DNA of 64,000 bases from an uncultured Clostridia bacterium (lineage in GTDB: Bacteria > Bacillota > Clostridia > Oscillospirales > Acutalibacteraceae), in NCBI GenBank assembly GCA_944384905.1, contig CALWVE010000006.1, forward strand, positions 47,247-111,246, read 5' to 3'. Of this stretch, positions 9,068 through 18,602 are shown one piece after another. Each line of letters starts with the position of its first letter. Position 1 is the stretch's first letter. A program made the position numbers and the translations under genes. The notes under the pieces are model-generated. The model was not told the origin of the DNA, did not search any database, and worked only from the letters and a program-made list of their open reading frames with translations.

Positions 9068-11470
9068 GTGAACACGAATCTTACTGTTCAGGAAATCAAA
9101 ACCCGTATTATCGAAAAACTTCACAACAACATGGGCGTTGCACCCGAAGCCGCCAGCGACGAGCAGTACTATAAAGCCGTTGCGCTGATGACCATGGATC
9201 TGATGAAACAGCGCCGCAGTGAATTTATGGCACAGGCCCGCAAGCAGGAGACCAAGCAGGTTTACTACCTTTGCATGGAATTTTTGCTGGGCCGCTCTTT
9301 GAAGAACAACCTCTTCAATATGGGTCTGGAAGAAAACACCCGTACCGCGCTGGCCGATATGAATATCAAACTCGACCGTCTTTATGAACAGGAACCCGAC
9401 GCGGGCCTGGGCAACGGCGGTTTGGGCCGTTTGGCCGCCTGCTTCCTCGACGGCCTGGCCACGCAGGGCTACCCGGCCATGGGTTACTCGCTGCGCTATG
9501 AATACGGTATTTTCCGCCAGAAGCTGGTGGACGGCTGGCAGACCGAATTGCCCGATTTCTGGCTGCCCGGCGGCCGCGTCTGGATGCAGGCCGCGCCCGA
9601 AGACACGGTGGAAGTCCATTTTGACGGCTATGTGGAAGAAGAATGGCACGAAAACAACCGCTACCATTCCATCAACCACAAAAACTACAACACCGTGCGC
9701 GCCGTGCCCTACGATCTGTACGTTTCCGGTATGGACGGCCGCGGCATCAGTGTGCTGCGTATCTGGAAAGCCGAAAACGACAAGTTCGACATGAAGCTCT
9801 TCAACTCCGGCAACTACATGCGCGCGATGGAACAGAGCGCTATGGCCGACGTAATCACGAAGGTTTTGTACCCCGAAGATAACCACCTGGAAGGCAAAAG
9901 CCTGCGCCTTTCGCAGCAGTACTTCCTGTGTTCGGCCACGATGCAGGATATTATCAGCCGCCATCTGAAATCCCACAGCTCGCTCGACGACCTGCCGCGC
10001 CTGGCTGCCATCCACCTGAACGACACACACCCCGTATTGGCCATTCCCGAAATGATGCGCATTATGCTCGACGAATGCGGCTACACCTGGGAAGACGCCT
10101 GGAATATTGTGGGGCGCACCGTAGCTTACACCAACCACACCGTTATGAGCGAAGCGCTGGAATGCTGGAGCGAAGAGCTGGTGAAAATGCGCCTGCCGCG
10201 CATTTATCAGATCATCGTTGAAATCAACCGCCGCTTCTGCGCCGAAATGCACGCCCGCGGCGTGGACGGCTACAAAATCGGCCGCATGGCCCCCCTTAAC
10301 GACGGCTATGTGAAGATGGCTAACCTGGCTGTCATCGCCTGCCATTCCGTCAACGGCGTATCCGCGCTGCACAGCGAAATCCTCAAGGACTCCGTGTTCC
10401 ACGATTTCTATACCGAAATGCCGCAGAAATTCAAGAACGTCACCAACGGTATCGCACACCGCCGCTGGCTGAACCAGTCGAACCCGGAACTGGCCGGCCT
10501 GTTGACCGACCTGATCGGCCCGGATTATATCCACGACGCCGCGAAACTGGAAGACCTGCTCAAATATAAAGATGATCCCGCTGTTTTGGAAAAACTGGCG
10601 CAGATCAAACACGAAAACAAGGTGCGCCTGGCCAATTACCTGAAGAAGCAGGAGGGCGTTTCGATCGACCCCGACAGCATCTTCGACGTACAGGTCAAGC
10701 GTATGCACGAGTATAAACGCCAGCACCTCAATGCACTGCATATCCTCACGCTGTATCGCTGGCTGCGCGAAAACCCGAACGCCGACTTCACGCCCCACAC
10801 CTATCTGTTCGGCGCCAAGGCTGCCCCGGGCTACTACTTCGCCAAGCAGATCATCCAGTTTATCGTCAAGCTGGCCAACACGATCAACAACGATCCGCGC
10901 GTCAACCAGAAGCTGCGCGTACACTTTGTGGAAAACTACTGCGTCTCGGCCGCCGAGATCCTGATCCCCGCCGCCGAAATCAGCGAACAGATTTCTCTGG
11001 CCGGTACGGAAGCTTCCGGTACCAGCAACATGAAGTTTATGATTAACGGTGCGGTTACGCTGGGCACGCTCGACGGCGCGAACGTGGAAATCCACGACAG
11101 CGTAGGCGATGACAACATCCTGCTGTTCGGTATGACGACGCCGGAAGTCAACGCGCTGAAAGCCACCGGCTACAAGCCGCATGTCTTCTACGACAACAAC
11201 CCAATTCTGCGCGGTGCGATCGACGAAATCGGTTCCATGCAGGCTCACGATCTCTACAATGCGCTGTTGAATCAGGACCAGTATATGGCGCTGGCCGATT
11301 TCGATTCCTATGCCGCCACGCAGCGTAAAGCGATGGAAACGTATCGCGACGCCGCCAAGTGGAACCGCATGGCGCTGGAAAACATTGCACACGCCGGTAT
11401 CTTTGCAGCTGACCGCGCCATCCGCGATTACGCCGATACCATCTGGCTCGCCAAGCCGGTCAAACCGTAA
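9068..11470 (+). CDS. glgP: Glycogen/maltodextrin phosphorylase
   Basis: Alpha-glucan phosphorylase (GT35), 800 residues, which releases glucose 1-phosphate from the non-reducing ends of glycogen or maltodextrins. The pyridoxal-phosphate lysine is residue 656 in EASGTSNMKFMINGA, followed by the conserved GTLDGANVEI. I place the start at GTG 9068, eight bases after a GAGGGGG ribosome site; TTG at 9065 is the alternative. A GH13 enzyme follows after only 9 bases, so the pair probably serves storage or dietary alpha-glucan breakdown together. Confidence 0.95.
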   Translation: MNTNLTVQEIKTRIIEKLHNNMGVAPEAASDEQYYKAVALMTMDLMKQRRSEFMAQARKQETKQVYYLCMEFLLGRSLKNNLFNMGLEENTRTALADMNIKLDRLYEQEPDAGLGNGGLGRLAACFLDGLATQGYPAMGYSLRYEYGIFRQKLVDGWQTELPDFWLPGGRVWMQAAPEDTVEVHFDGYVEEEWHENNRYHSINHKNYNTVRAVPYDLYVSGMDGRGISVLRIWKAENDKFDMKLFNSGNYMRAMEQSAMADVITKVLYPEDNHLEGKSLRLSQQYFLCSATMQDIISRHLKSHSSLDDLPRLAAIHLNDTHPVLAIPEMMRIMLDECGYTWEDAWNIVGRTVAYTNHTVMSEALECWSEELVKMRLPRIYQIIVEINRRFCAEMHARGVDGYKIGRMAPLNDGYVKMANLAVIACHSVNGVSALHSEILKDSVFHDFYTEMPQKFKNVTNGIAHRRWLNQSNPELAGLLTDLIGPDYIHDAAKLEDLLKYKDDPAVLEKLAQIKHENKVRLANYLKKQEGVSIDPDSIFDVQVKRMHEYKRQHLNALHILTLYRWLRENPNADFTPHTYLFGAKAAPGYYFAKQIIQFIVKLANTINNDPRVNQKLRVHFVENYCVSAAEILIPAAEISEQISLAGTEASGTSNMKFMINGAVTLGTLDGANVEIHDSVGDDNILLFGMTTPEVNALKATGYKPHVFYDNNPILRGAIDEIGSMQAHDLYNALLNQDQYMALADFDSYAATQRKAMETYRDAAKWNRMALENIAHAGIFAADRAIRDYADTIWLAKPVKP

Positions 11471-11479
11471 GAGGTTCCC

Positions 11480-13357
11480 ATGACGCCTGAAATTTTCAAC
11501 TCCCGTCGGCCTTGTCACCGTTTTCCCCTCGGGGCGGTGCCGGCCGGCACGGGTGTTCATTTCAAGATTTCTCCCATGCGCTCGATGTCTTGCTCGGGCG
11601 CATGGCTTATTGTAGAGAAAGACGGCGGCGGACGCGAAACGCTGGATATGTTCTGGTGCGGCATGAACGGGACGGACGCCGAATGGTGGGAATGTGACTT
11701 TTTCCCGCAGGAGCCGGGGTTGTATTTCTACCGTTTCGAACTGCGCACCGACCGCGGACACCGCGGATTGTTCCGCGCTTCCACAGGCGGCGGCAGTGAA
11801 TTTTCCGGCGACCGTTTGTGGCAGCTCACCGTCTATGACAAAGACTTCACCACGCCCGACTGGCTGGCCGGGGGCGTGATGTATCAGATTTTCCCCGATC
11901 GTTTTGCCTGTTCGGGAGAGGCGAAAACCGGCGTACCGAAAGACCGCGTTTTCCACGAAGACCGCCACGATATTCCCGTCTGGCGGCCGGATGAACACGG
12001 AGAAGTACGCAACAACGATTATTTCGGCGGTGATTTGCGCGGCATCGAACAAAAATTGCCGTATCTTCAGCAGCTGGGTGTGACCTGCCTGTACCTCAAC
12101 CCGATTTTCGAGGCGCATTCCAACCACCGCTACAACACGGCTGATTATTCGCGCGTCGATCCGCTTTTGGGTACGGAAGAAGATTTCACCCGCTTGTGCC
12201 GGGCCGCAAAAGAACACGGTATCCGCATCCTGCTCGACGGCGTATTCAGCCACACGGGCAGCGACAGCATTTACTTTAACCGCGAAAAACGCTACGGCGA
12301 GGGCGGCGCCTACAACGACACGAACTCCCCGTACTATCCCTGGTATACGTTCCGCCGTTGGCCGGACGATTACGACTGCTGGTGGAATTTCACCACCCTG
12401 CCGAACATCCGGGAAATGAACCCGGAATACAACGAATATATCAACGGAACCGGCGGTATTGCGCAGCGCTGGCTGCACGCGGGTGCTTCCGGCTGGCGGC
12501 TGGACGTAGCCGACGAACTGCCGGACGGTTTTCTCGATAACTTGCGCCAAAGCGTAAAAGCCGCCGATCCCGACGCCGTGATTCTGGGCGAAGTTTGGGA
12601 AGACGCTTCCACCAAGATGGCCTACGGACAGCGCCGCCGCTACCTTTTGGGCGGCCAGCTCGATTCCGTAATGAATTACCCGTTCCGCGAAGCCATTCTG
12701 GGCTTCCTCACCGGGAAAAAAGCCGCGCCGATGATGGAAATCATCGAAAGCGTGGTGGAAAATTACCCGCCGCAGGTGGTGCGCCTGCTGATGAACCATA
12801 TCGGCACCCACGACACCGAACGCGCCATCACGGTTTTGTGCGGCATCACCGGCGAAGGCCACGACCGCGAATGGCAGGAACAGCAGCATCTCACACCGGA
12901 GCAGTACCGCCACGGGCGGCAGCTCTTGTGTTTGGCGTCGCTGATGCAGTTTACGCTGCCGGGCGTGCCGTGCATTTACTACGGCGACGAAGCCGGCATG
13001 CAGGGCTGCCGCGATCCGTTCAACCGCGGATTTTATCCGTGGAAAGAAGAAGACCGCGGGCTAATCAGCTGGTATCAGCATCTGGCGGAATTCCGCCGCT
13101 CGATCCCTGTCTTCCGCGAAGGCGGACTGCGCGTATTGTACGCGAAAGGCGATCTGGTGGTATACACCCGGCTGAACCAGGCCGGAGAAGACGCCGTATT
13201 GGTCGCCGTCAACCGCGGGGATGACATCGCCCGCGCGCAGGTAGACGCCGACTTTTCACAGGCTCGATTTTTCTCGGGCGTGCCGGTTTCGCAGGAAATC
13301 AAGCTGCCGGCATTTGGGTATTCCGTGATGCTTTTGCGTGATCCGAAGGAAGCCTGA
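11480..13357 (+). CDS. GH13 alpha-amylase/neopullulanase-type glycosidase
   Basis: A 625-residue glycoside hydrolase of family 13. The first ~125 residues form a beta-sandwich N-terminal domain like those of neopullulanase and cyclomaltodextrinase. The barrel has the four family motifs: DGVFSHTG, nucleophile Asp342 in GWRLDVADE, acid/base Glu371 in ILGEVWEDAS, and Asp445 in HIGTHDTERA. There is no signal peptide, so it acts in the cytoplasm on alpha-1,4 (or alpha-1,6) linkages of imported maltodextrins. It starts at ATG 11480, after an AAGAGG site just behind the glgP stop, and very likely shares its mRNA. Confidence 0.92.
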   Translation: MTPEIFNSRRPCHRFPLGAVPAGTGVHFKISPMRSMSCSGAWLIVEKDGGGRETLDMFWCGMNGTDAEWWECDFFPQEPGLYFYRFELRTDRGHRGLFRASTGGGSEFSGDRLWQLTVYDKDFTTPDWLAGGVMYQIFPDRFACSGEAKTGVPKDRVFHEDRHDIPVWRPDEHGEVRNNDYFGGDLRGIEQKLPYLQQLGVTCLYLNPIFEAHSNHRYNTADYSRVDPLLGTEEDFTRLCRAAKEHGIRILLDGVFSHTGSDSIYFNREKRYGEGGAYNDTNSPYYPWYTFRRWPDDYDCWWNFTTLPNIREMNPEYNEYINGTGGIAQRWLHAGASGWRLDVADELPDGFLDNLRQSVKAADPDAVILGEVWEDASTKMAYGQRRRYLLGGQLDSVMNYPFREAILGFLTGKKAAPMMEIIESVVENYPPQVVRLLMNHIGTHDTERAITVLCGITGEGHDREWQEQQHLTPEQYRHGRQLLCLASLMQFTLPGVPCIYYGDEAGMQGCRDPFNRGFYPWKEEDRGLISWYQHLAEFRRSIPVFREGGLRVLYAKGDLVVYTRLNQAGEDAVLVAVNRGDDIARAQVDADFSQARFFSGVPVSQEIKLPAFGYSVMLLRDPKEA

Positions 13358-13388
13358 GAGAAGAATCAGAAAAAATTTGAAAAAACAC

Positions 13389-13417
13389 TTGACTTTTGAG
13401 CAAAACAAGCTTATAAT
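13389..13417 (+). promoter_or_regulatory. Promoter of the tRNA-Arg gene
   Basis: TTGACT (13389-13394), 17-base spacer, TATAAT (13412-13417), 25 bases ahead of the mature tRNA 5' end. Confidence 0.8.
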
Positions 13418-13442
13418 AATGAAGCTGTCGAAAGACAAGTGT

Positions 13443-13519
13443 GCGCTGGTAGCTCAGCTGGATAGAGTGACTGGCTACGAACCAGTAGGTCAGGGGTTCG
13501 AGTCCCTTCCAGCGCGCCA
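13443..13519 (+). tRNA. tRNA-Arg (anticodon ACG), CCA encoded
   Basis: A 77-base cloverleaf. The acceptor stem is GCGCTGG/CCAGCGC. The anticodon stem ACTGG/CCAGT encloses the loop CTACGAA, giving anticodon ACG (arginine CGN codons after inosine modification). The T arm contains GGTTCGAGTCCC, the discriminator base is G and the 3' CCA is genomically encoded. Its last 19 bases form the start of the tandem repeat unit described next. Confidence 0.96.
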
Positions 13520-13950
13520 AGCCCGGATGTTTTCATCCGGGCTTTTTCTTTTGCGTAATTTTCTTTGGGACTCGAACCCGAAAGGGTCCGAGCGCAGAGA
13601 AAGGCGCCGGGGGCGCGTTTCGCCGCGAGGAGCGGCGCAGGCCGGTACCATGCGAAGCGGGGTGGCCAAGCCGGGCAAGTTGCGAAGCAGCTTGCCAAGT
13701 CCCTTCCAGCGCGCCAAGCCCGGATGTTTTCATCCGGGCTTTTTCTTTTGCGTAATTTTCTTTGGGACTCGAACCCGAAAGGGTCCGAGCACAGAGAAAG
13801 GCGCCGGGGGCGCGTTTCGCCGCGAGGAGCGGCGCAGGCCGGTACCGCGCGAAGCGGGGTGGCCAAGCCGGGCAAGTTGCGAAGCAGCTTGCCAAGTCCC
13901 TTCCAGCGCGCCAAGCCCGGATGTTTTCATCCGGGCTTTTTTCTTTTGTT
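13501..13950 (+). repeat. 197-bp tandem repeat carrying the tRNA-Arg 3' end and terminator
   Basis: Units start at 13501, 13698 and 13895 (spacing exactly 197 bases); the third stops after about 55 bases. Each begins AGTCCCTTCCAGCGCGCCA, the 3' end of tRNA-Arg with CCA, followed by the terminator GCCCGGATG-TTTT-CATCCGGGC plus T-run (13520-13552, 13717-13749, 13914-13946). The ~140 bases between carry GGGACTCGAACCC, an inverted copy of the T-arm sequence, and GC-rich inverted repeats. The two full units differ at only a few bases. Reading frames of up to 220 codons cross the array but are by-products of the repeat. Confidence 0.92.
13520..13552 (+). terminator. Rho-independent terminator of tRNA-Arg
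   Basis: GCCCGGATG / CATCCGGGC stem with TTTT loop, followed by TTTTTCTTTT. It is present three times because of the tandem repeat. Confidence 0.9.
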
Positions 13951-14006
13951 TAGCATTTCTGAATATGGCTCGCGATCATACACAAAACAGCCATTCATAA
14001 AAATCT

Positions 14007-14040
14007 AAGCTCCTTCCGTATGGCAGGAGCTTTTTATTTT
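14007..14040 (+). terminator. Intrinsic terminator-like hairpin
   Basis: AGCTCCT/AGGAGCT stem around a 10-base loop, followed by TTTTTATTTT. It lies about 60 bases past the last partial tandem repeat and backs up the tRNA terminators. Confidence 0.75.
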
Positions 14041-14506
14041 ATCCGTCGGCTCGTAGCTGTTGCAAAGGTGCAAGCCATGAGTAAGGGAACCCCCGGCGAG
14101 GGCGGAGAATCTCCGCTCATAAGTCGCGAATGAAGCATAAAACAAATGAAAAACCTCTGCCGCGCGACTAAAGTACAGATACAGCGACAAGCTTACCCGC
14201 GAAGGATCGTGCGGCGGTTCGCCGCCCGGATGTTTGATTCTACCCTCCTGCGCTTTAGAAGGCAAAGGTGTTTCGCGCCTTGCGAGGCGCGCCGAGGGCG
14301 TTGCCCCTTCACCCCACCACTTTTTGAAAAAAGTGGACAAAAACTTTAACGTTTGTACATCACGCTTCCGCCACGTGACTTGGGCTATCAATTTCATTTT
14401 TGCTTCCCCGTGAAGCATCCTGCGGCGGTTCGCCGCCCGCGACGTATCCTGTGCCGGTTCGGCACCGACCCGCGACTTGGGAGCGGCAACTTGCCGCCCG
14501 TCTTTT
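14041..14506. repeat. Mosaic palindromic intergenic repeat, copy B
   Basis: A long copy, about 465 bases. It holds the GGGAACCC-type hairpin remnant, a CGCGCCT/AGGCGCG hairpin with TGCG loop (14274-14291), the CTCCTGCGCTTTAGAAGGC core and a CCACTTTTT/AAAAAGTGG hairpin. It ends with GCGGCGGTTCGCCGCC and the variant GTGCCGGTTCGGCAC. It ends just before the promoter of the lyase gene. Confidence 0.82.
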
Positions 14507-14509
14507 TCA

Positions 14510-14538
14510 TTGACATCCTTTTTTTGTTCTGCTACACT
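14510..14538 (+). promoter_or_regulatory. Promoter of the heparinase II/III-GH105 pair
   Basis: TTGACA (14510-14515), 17-base spacer, TACACT (14533-14538), directly downstream of repeat copy B and 52 bases ahead of the start codon. Confidence 0.8.
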
Positions 14539-14590
14539 GAAAACAACAGGAAAACCGTACCGGCGGCACTCTCTCCTGTGGAGGATTTGT

Positions 14591-16720
14591 ATGCAGAATC
14601 AATTGTTGTATTCGGGCGTGCATCCGCGCCTGCTCTATTTTGAATCGGATGTACAGGATCTTAAAAAACGCCTTGAAACAGACGCTTCCCTGCGCGATAC
14701 ATTCGCAGGCTGGAAGCAGGCGTCCGATGCGCTGCTCGAAAAACCGTGGCTGACGGAAGAATACGCCGATTCCGTCTATTCCCAGCACGGACGCTACTAT
14801 GAAATCGGCGATTCCTTCTCCGATCTGGCGCTGCGCTTCGGTTTGCTTTACCAGTTAACCGGTGAGCGCGTCTATGCCGAAAAGCTCAAAGACGGTATGC
14901 TTCATTACGCGGCCTTCCACTGCTGGACCGGCCCCGCCAACAAAGACCGCGACACCCCCTGGACGAGCGATCTGACCACCACGCGCATTCTGTACGCCTT
15001 TGCCGTGGCCTACGACTGCATTTACGATACGCTTTCCCCCGCCGAACGCGAAACCATCCGCGCGGCCATGCTGAAAAACGGTATCCGTCCCTTGCTTTCG
15101 GACTGGGTTCTGCCCGGCAAACGCATCCACGCGCTGGACTCCATGGGACACAACTGGTGGTCGGTATGCATCAGCCTGGCGTCGGTGGGGCTTTGTTCCA
15201 TTTACGAGGATGTCCCCGAAGCGGACGCCTGGATGGAACAGATTTTCGGCGCACTGCACGGCTTTTGCACCTATGCGGGCGAAATCCTGCTGAACAAAAC
15301 CGCCAACTTCGACGACAAAGGCCTATTTTACGAAAGCGCAAACTACTTTAATTACGGCATCAGCGAACTGATGCGCTTTGCGTTTGTCTACGCCCGTTTG
15401 TTTGAAAACGGAAAAGAACGCACGCAGTTTGAATCGATCGACCGCGTACCGCAGGCGTTCATGGCGATGTCTTACCCCACATCCAATCCGGAAGCGCCCC
15501 TGCTGTTCCCCAACTTCGGCGACAGCAAGCTTTCCGGCGGATTCACGGCACTGCCGCAGTTTTTGCTGCTGTGGGGCTGCGATGACCCGGCCATCCGCTA
15601 TGCCTACCACACCTACAAAACCGAGCCCGATCTGTTTGATTTTCTATATCCGCAGCTGTTGGGCGGAGCGTTTGGAACGCTTGAAAAGCTGCCGGAATCG
15701 ATGGTCTTCGACAAAAGCGGATACGCCTATCTGCGTACTTCGTGGGAAAAGGACGCGACGCTGCTGGCTGTGCGCTGCGGCTACACCTGGAACCACGCCC
15801 ACGACGACGCCGGGCATTTCATGCTGTTTGCCGACGGCGAACCCGTAATTCCCGATGCGGGCAACTGCTCGTATGACCTGCCGGAATACGGCGGCTACTA
15901 CAAAACGTGCGAAGCACATAATATCGTCACGATCAACGGCCATGCCCAGCGGGAAGACGCGCTGTTTCGCGGCTCGAAATTCCCGGGTACGCTCTCCCAC
16001 TTTATAGACGGCGAAATGAAGTACCTGCTGGCCGATGCCACCGGCCCCACCTGCGACAGCTGCAACCGCAATTACCGCAGCTTTTTGTGGCTTTGCCCCG
16101 ATGTTCTCGTCACGGTGGATGACCTGCGCACCCATGCGCCGGCGGAATTTGCCTCGCTTTTCCATTGCGTAGGTGAAGGACAGCCGGACGGAAACCGCAT
16201 CCATGTACAGGGAAAAACGCCGCTTTCGGCGACCGTGCTGTTCCCCGAGGCGGTAGAAATCGAAACCCGCATAGGTTATCTTCCCCCAGAAAACGCCAAG
16301 GGAACCGATCCCGACGCCAAACCCGAGCTGCCTCGCAAGGCGTATTATGCGTTTAAAGCCGGTGAAAAAACAGACGTGATGCAGTTTGTCTCGTTCTATG
16401 GACTGCATGACGCGGCGGATCTGATCCCGGAGAAAATGGGCGGGAAAAACTGGATCGGCCTGCGCTTTGCGTATGAAGGAAACAGCTATGAAGTGGCCTA
16501 CAATCTGTTGGCCGACGGACGCAAGATGCACGAAAACAGCAACAATACGCTGCTCGGCTTTGAAACGGACGCCTATCTTCTGGCCGTTCGGCGCACACCG
16601 GGCGGAAAAGAAACCGTTCTGATGGTTTACGGCAGCTATCTGCGCCGCGACGGCCAGAGCCTATATGAAAGCTTCACCAAGGATTTTACCGAATTTACTT
16701 GCCCCGGGCAGAAAGGATGA
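14591..16720 (+). CDS. Heparinase II/III family polysaccharide lyase
   Basis: A 709-residue protein with the two-part architecture of heparinase II/III-like lyases. An alpha-helical toroid covers about 60-390, and a beta-sandwich follows, starting near YAYLRTSWEKD with the signature NHAHDDAGHF. Such lyases cut uronic-acid-containing polysaccharides by beta-elimination. No signal peptide is visible, so it probably acts on imported oligosaccharides. ATG 14591 has GGAGG seven bases upstream; an open extension to 14477 overlaps the promoter and is not used. The next gene (GH105) starts 6 bases after the stop and would remove the unsaturated uronyl residue that a lyase leaves. The exact substrate is unknown. 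Confidence 0.82.
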   Translation: MQNQLLYSGVHPRLLYFESDVQDLKKRLETDASLRDTFAGWKQASDALLEKPWLTEEYADSVYSQHGRYYEIGDSFSDLALRFGLLYQLTGERVYAEKLKDGMLHYAAFHCWTGPANKDRDTPWTSDLTTTRILYAFAVAYDCIYDTLSPAERETIRAAMLKNGIRPLLSDWVLPGKRIHALDSMGHNWWSVCISLASVGLCSIYEDVPEADAWMEQIFGALHGFCTYAGEILLNKTANFDDKGLFYESANYFNYGISELMRFAFVYARLFENGKERTQFESIDRVPQAFMAMSYPTSNPEAPLLFPNFGDSKLSGGFTALPQFLLLWGCDDPAIRYAYHTYKTEPDLFDFLYPQLLGGAFGTLEKLPESMVFDKSGYAYLRTSWEKDATLLAVRCGYTWNHAHDDAGHFMLFADGEPVIPDAGNCSYDLPEYGGYYKTCEAHNIVTINGHAQREDALFRGSKFPGTLSHFIDGEMKYLLADATGPTCDSCNRNYRSFLWLCPDVLVTVDDLRTHAPAEFASLFHCVGEGQPDGNRIHVQGKTPLSATVLFPEAVEIETRIGYLPPENAKGTDPDAKPELPRKAYYAFKAGEKTDVMQFVSFYGLHDAADLIPEKMGGKNWIGLRFAYEGNSYEVAYNLLADGRKMHENSNNTLLGFETDAYLLAVRRTPGGKETVLMVYGSYLRRDGQSLYESFTKDFTEFTCPGQKG

Positions 16721-16726
16721 GTACAA

Positions 16727-17839
16727 ATGGAAAAGAAAGTTTTGCAGGATACCATTGATCGCGTTGTGTATCGCCTGATGAATCTGGGCGGCGCCGATTA
16801 CGACAGCGACAAAACCGCCAGTGCCGAAGAAGCGCAGAGCGGAAAAATCGCCCGCGATTTCGGTATCGAGGAATGGGACTGGCCGCAGGGCGTGGGCATT
16901 TACGGTCTGATGCGTCTGCAGCGCGCAGGCGGCGACGAACACCGTTTTGACGCTTTCCTTAGGGAATGGTTTGAGCGCAATGTAGAAGAAGGCTTGCCCT
17001 CCAAAAACATCAATACCACCGCGCCTCTGCTGACGCTCGCCGATTTCTGCGTACAGTGGGAAGATCCGCAGTATGAAGAACTGTGTATCGACCGCGCCGA
17101 ATGGCTGATGAACGGCCTGCCCAAAACCCGCGACGGCGGATTCCAGCACGTGACCAGCGCCATCGGCGACCACAACGGCGTGATTATGAACGAGGGCGAA
17201 TTGTGGCTCGACACACTGTTTATGGCGGTGCTGTTTTTGGCGCGCATGGGCGTAAAATACGACCGCATGGACTGGATCGAAGAAGCCGAACGGCAGTTTT
17301 TGATCCACATCAAATACCTGTATGAAAAGAAGAACGGCCTGTTTTATCACGGCTGGAGCTTCCAGCGCATGGATAATTTCGGCGGAATCTTCTGGTGCCG
17401 CGGAAACTCGTGGTTTACTTACGGCGTAATGGCTTTCCTCGAGATTCTCGAAGACAAGATCGACGGCGGCGTGCGCCAGTATCTGGTAGATACCTTTAAG
17501 GCGCAGGCTTCGGCACTCCTGAAATTGCAGGGCGAAGACGGTCTGTGGCACACGGTTTTGACCGATGCCGACAGCTACGGCGAAGTTTCGGGCACGGCGG
17601 CCATTGCGGCCGGCCTGCTCAAGGGCATCAAGATGGGTCTGCTCAGCGGACGGTATAAGTCCTGCGTGGAGCGTGCGCTTCAGGCGATTTGCAAAAACGT
17701 GGATGAAGACGGCACGGTGCTCAACGTTTCGGCCGGTACCGGCATGGGCATGGACGCCGATCATTATAAAAACATCATCCGTGCGCCGATGGCTTACGGC
17801 CAGTCACTTGCCCTGCTTGCGCTGACGGAAGCGCTGTAA
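16727..17839 (+). CDS. GH105 unsaturated glucuronyl/rhamnogalacturonyl hydrolase
   Basis: A 370-residue (alpha/alpha)6-barrel protein of the GH88/GH105 clan. Recognisable segments are EEWDWPQGVGIYGLMR near the N terminus, RGNSWFTYG near residue 225 and GEVSGTAAIAAGLL near residue 287. Members hydrate and release the 4,5-unsaturated uronic acid at the end of lyase products. Its position 6 bases after a polysaccharide lyase fits this role, and the length is normal. The start is ATG 16727 with an AAAGGATGAG ribosome site inside the end of the lyase gene. Repeat copy C begins directly after its stop. Confidence 0.88.
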   Translation: MEKKVLQDTIDRVVYRLMNLGGADYDSDKTASAEEAQSGKIARDFGIEEWDWPQGVGIYGLMRLQRAGGDEHRFDAFLREWFERNVEEGLPSKNINTTAPLLTLADFCVQWEDPQYEELCIDRAEWLMNGLPKTRDGGFQHVTSAIGDHNGVIMNEGELWLDTLFMAVLFLARMGVKYDRMDWIEEAERQFLIHIKYLYEKKNGLFYHGWSFQRMDNFGGIFWCRGNSWFTYGVMAFLEILEDKIDGGVRQYLVDTFKAQASALLKLQGEDGLWHTVLTDADSYGEVSGTAAIAAGLLKGIKMGLLSGRYKSCVERALQAICKNVDEDGTVLNVSAGTGMGMDADHYKNIIRAPMAYGQSLALLALTEAL

Positions 17840-17840
17840 A

Positions 17841-18289
17841 CAGGTGCCGAACTGGCACAGGATACGTCGCGGGCGGAGAACCTCCGCAGGTGAGTCGCGG
17901 GTCGGTGCCGAACCGGCACAAGATACGTCGCGAATAAGCTTTTGCGAATAGAGAGCTCGTGTCGCGCGGCAGATGATTTTCATTTGCTTTATGCTTGAGT
18001 CGCGAATTGTCGGCGGGGACTCCCCGCAAGTTTTATTCGATTTTTTTCAAAAAATCGTGGGGTCGAGGGGCAACGCCCCCCGGCGCGCCTCGCAAGGCGC
18101 GAAACTCTTTTGCCTTCATAAGCGCAGGAGGGTAGGCAAAAACGTCCGGGGGACGTTTTTGCCGTAGGGAACCCTCGCCGGGGGTTCCCTGGCGGTGACG
18201 GCATATCACCCAAGTCGCGTGGCAGATACTTTCCATTTGCTTTATGCCTCATTCGCGACTTGTCAGCGGGGACTCCCCGCCCACGCAAA
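17841..18289. repeat. Mosaic palindromic intergenic repeat, copy C
   Basis: About 450 bases between two convergent genes. Modules include GTGCCGAACCGGCAC twice, an AAGTCGCG...CGCGACTT block (twice), and CGCGCCT/AGGCGCG with CGCA loop (18084-18101). They also include GCAAAAACGTCC/GGACGTTTTTGC (18136-18162) and AGGGAACCC/GGGTTCCCT. Most modules are inverted relative to copies A and B. Confidence 0.82.
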
Positions 18290-18290
18290 T

Positions 18291-18331
18291 AAAAATCCCG
18301 TGTTCCATTTCGGAGCACGGGATTCTTTTTT
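18291..18331. terminator. Bidirectional terminator
   Basis: ATCCCGTG(T/C)TCC / GGAGCACGGGAT hairpin with T-rich tracts on both sides. It can end both rightward read-through from GH105 and the leftward transcript of the 57-residue membrane protein. Confidence 0.8.
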
Positions 18332-18381
18332 ATGCAAAGATTTTCAACGACTTTTGGGTTGGCTGTGGAAAACCATCCGGG

Positions 18382-18555
18382 TTAGTTTTTGGCCTTTTTA
18401 TCGTGCTTATACAGCCACAAAGCCCGGGACAAAAAGATGATCGCGGCCAAAAGCAGCGGCAGCGCAACCCAGAGGCTGCGGTATTCCCACAAAGCCAATC
18501 CACTCGAAACCAGCCATAAGCCGCCGACCAAGATGCAAAAATTTCTGTTTTTCAC
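18382..18555 (-). CDS. Small hydrophobic membrane protein
   Basis: A 57-residue frame starting at GTG 18555 with an AAGGGGTGA ribosome site seven bases upstream. It has two hydrophobic stretches (about residues 6-23 and 28-46) and a basic C terminus ending KHDKKAKN, so it is predicted to sit in the membrane with its tail in the cytoplasm. It starts 47 bases downstream of the DUF362 stop on the same strand and is followed by a terminator, so it is probably the last gene of the cysK-DUF362 unit. I do not recognise a family. Confidence 0.65.
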   Translation of the reverse strand: MKNRNFCILVGGLWLVSSGLALWEYRSLWVALPLLLAAIIFLSRALWLYKHDKKAKN

Positions 18556-18602
18556 AACGCTTCACCCCTTAAATCACAAAAAGGGCTTGTATCAAACAGA
18601 TT

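Noticed and set aside
9020..12913. A 1297-codon open frame on the - strand
   Set aside because: It lies antisense to glgP and the GH13 gene, crosses their boundary, has no ribosome site and no recognisable domain; long antisense frames arise from the GC-rich third positions of both genes.
13338..14008. Several 60-220 codon frames on both strands over the tRNA-Arg tandem repeat
   Set aside because: They cross the tRNA and terminators, are created by the 197-bp repeat and have no ribosome sites.
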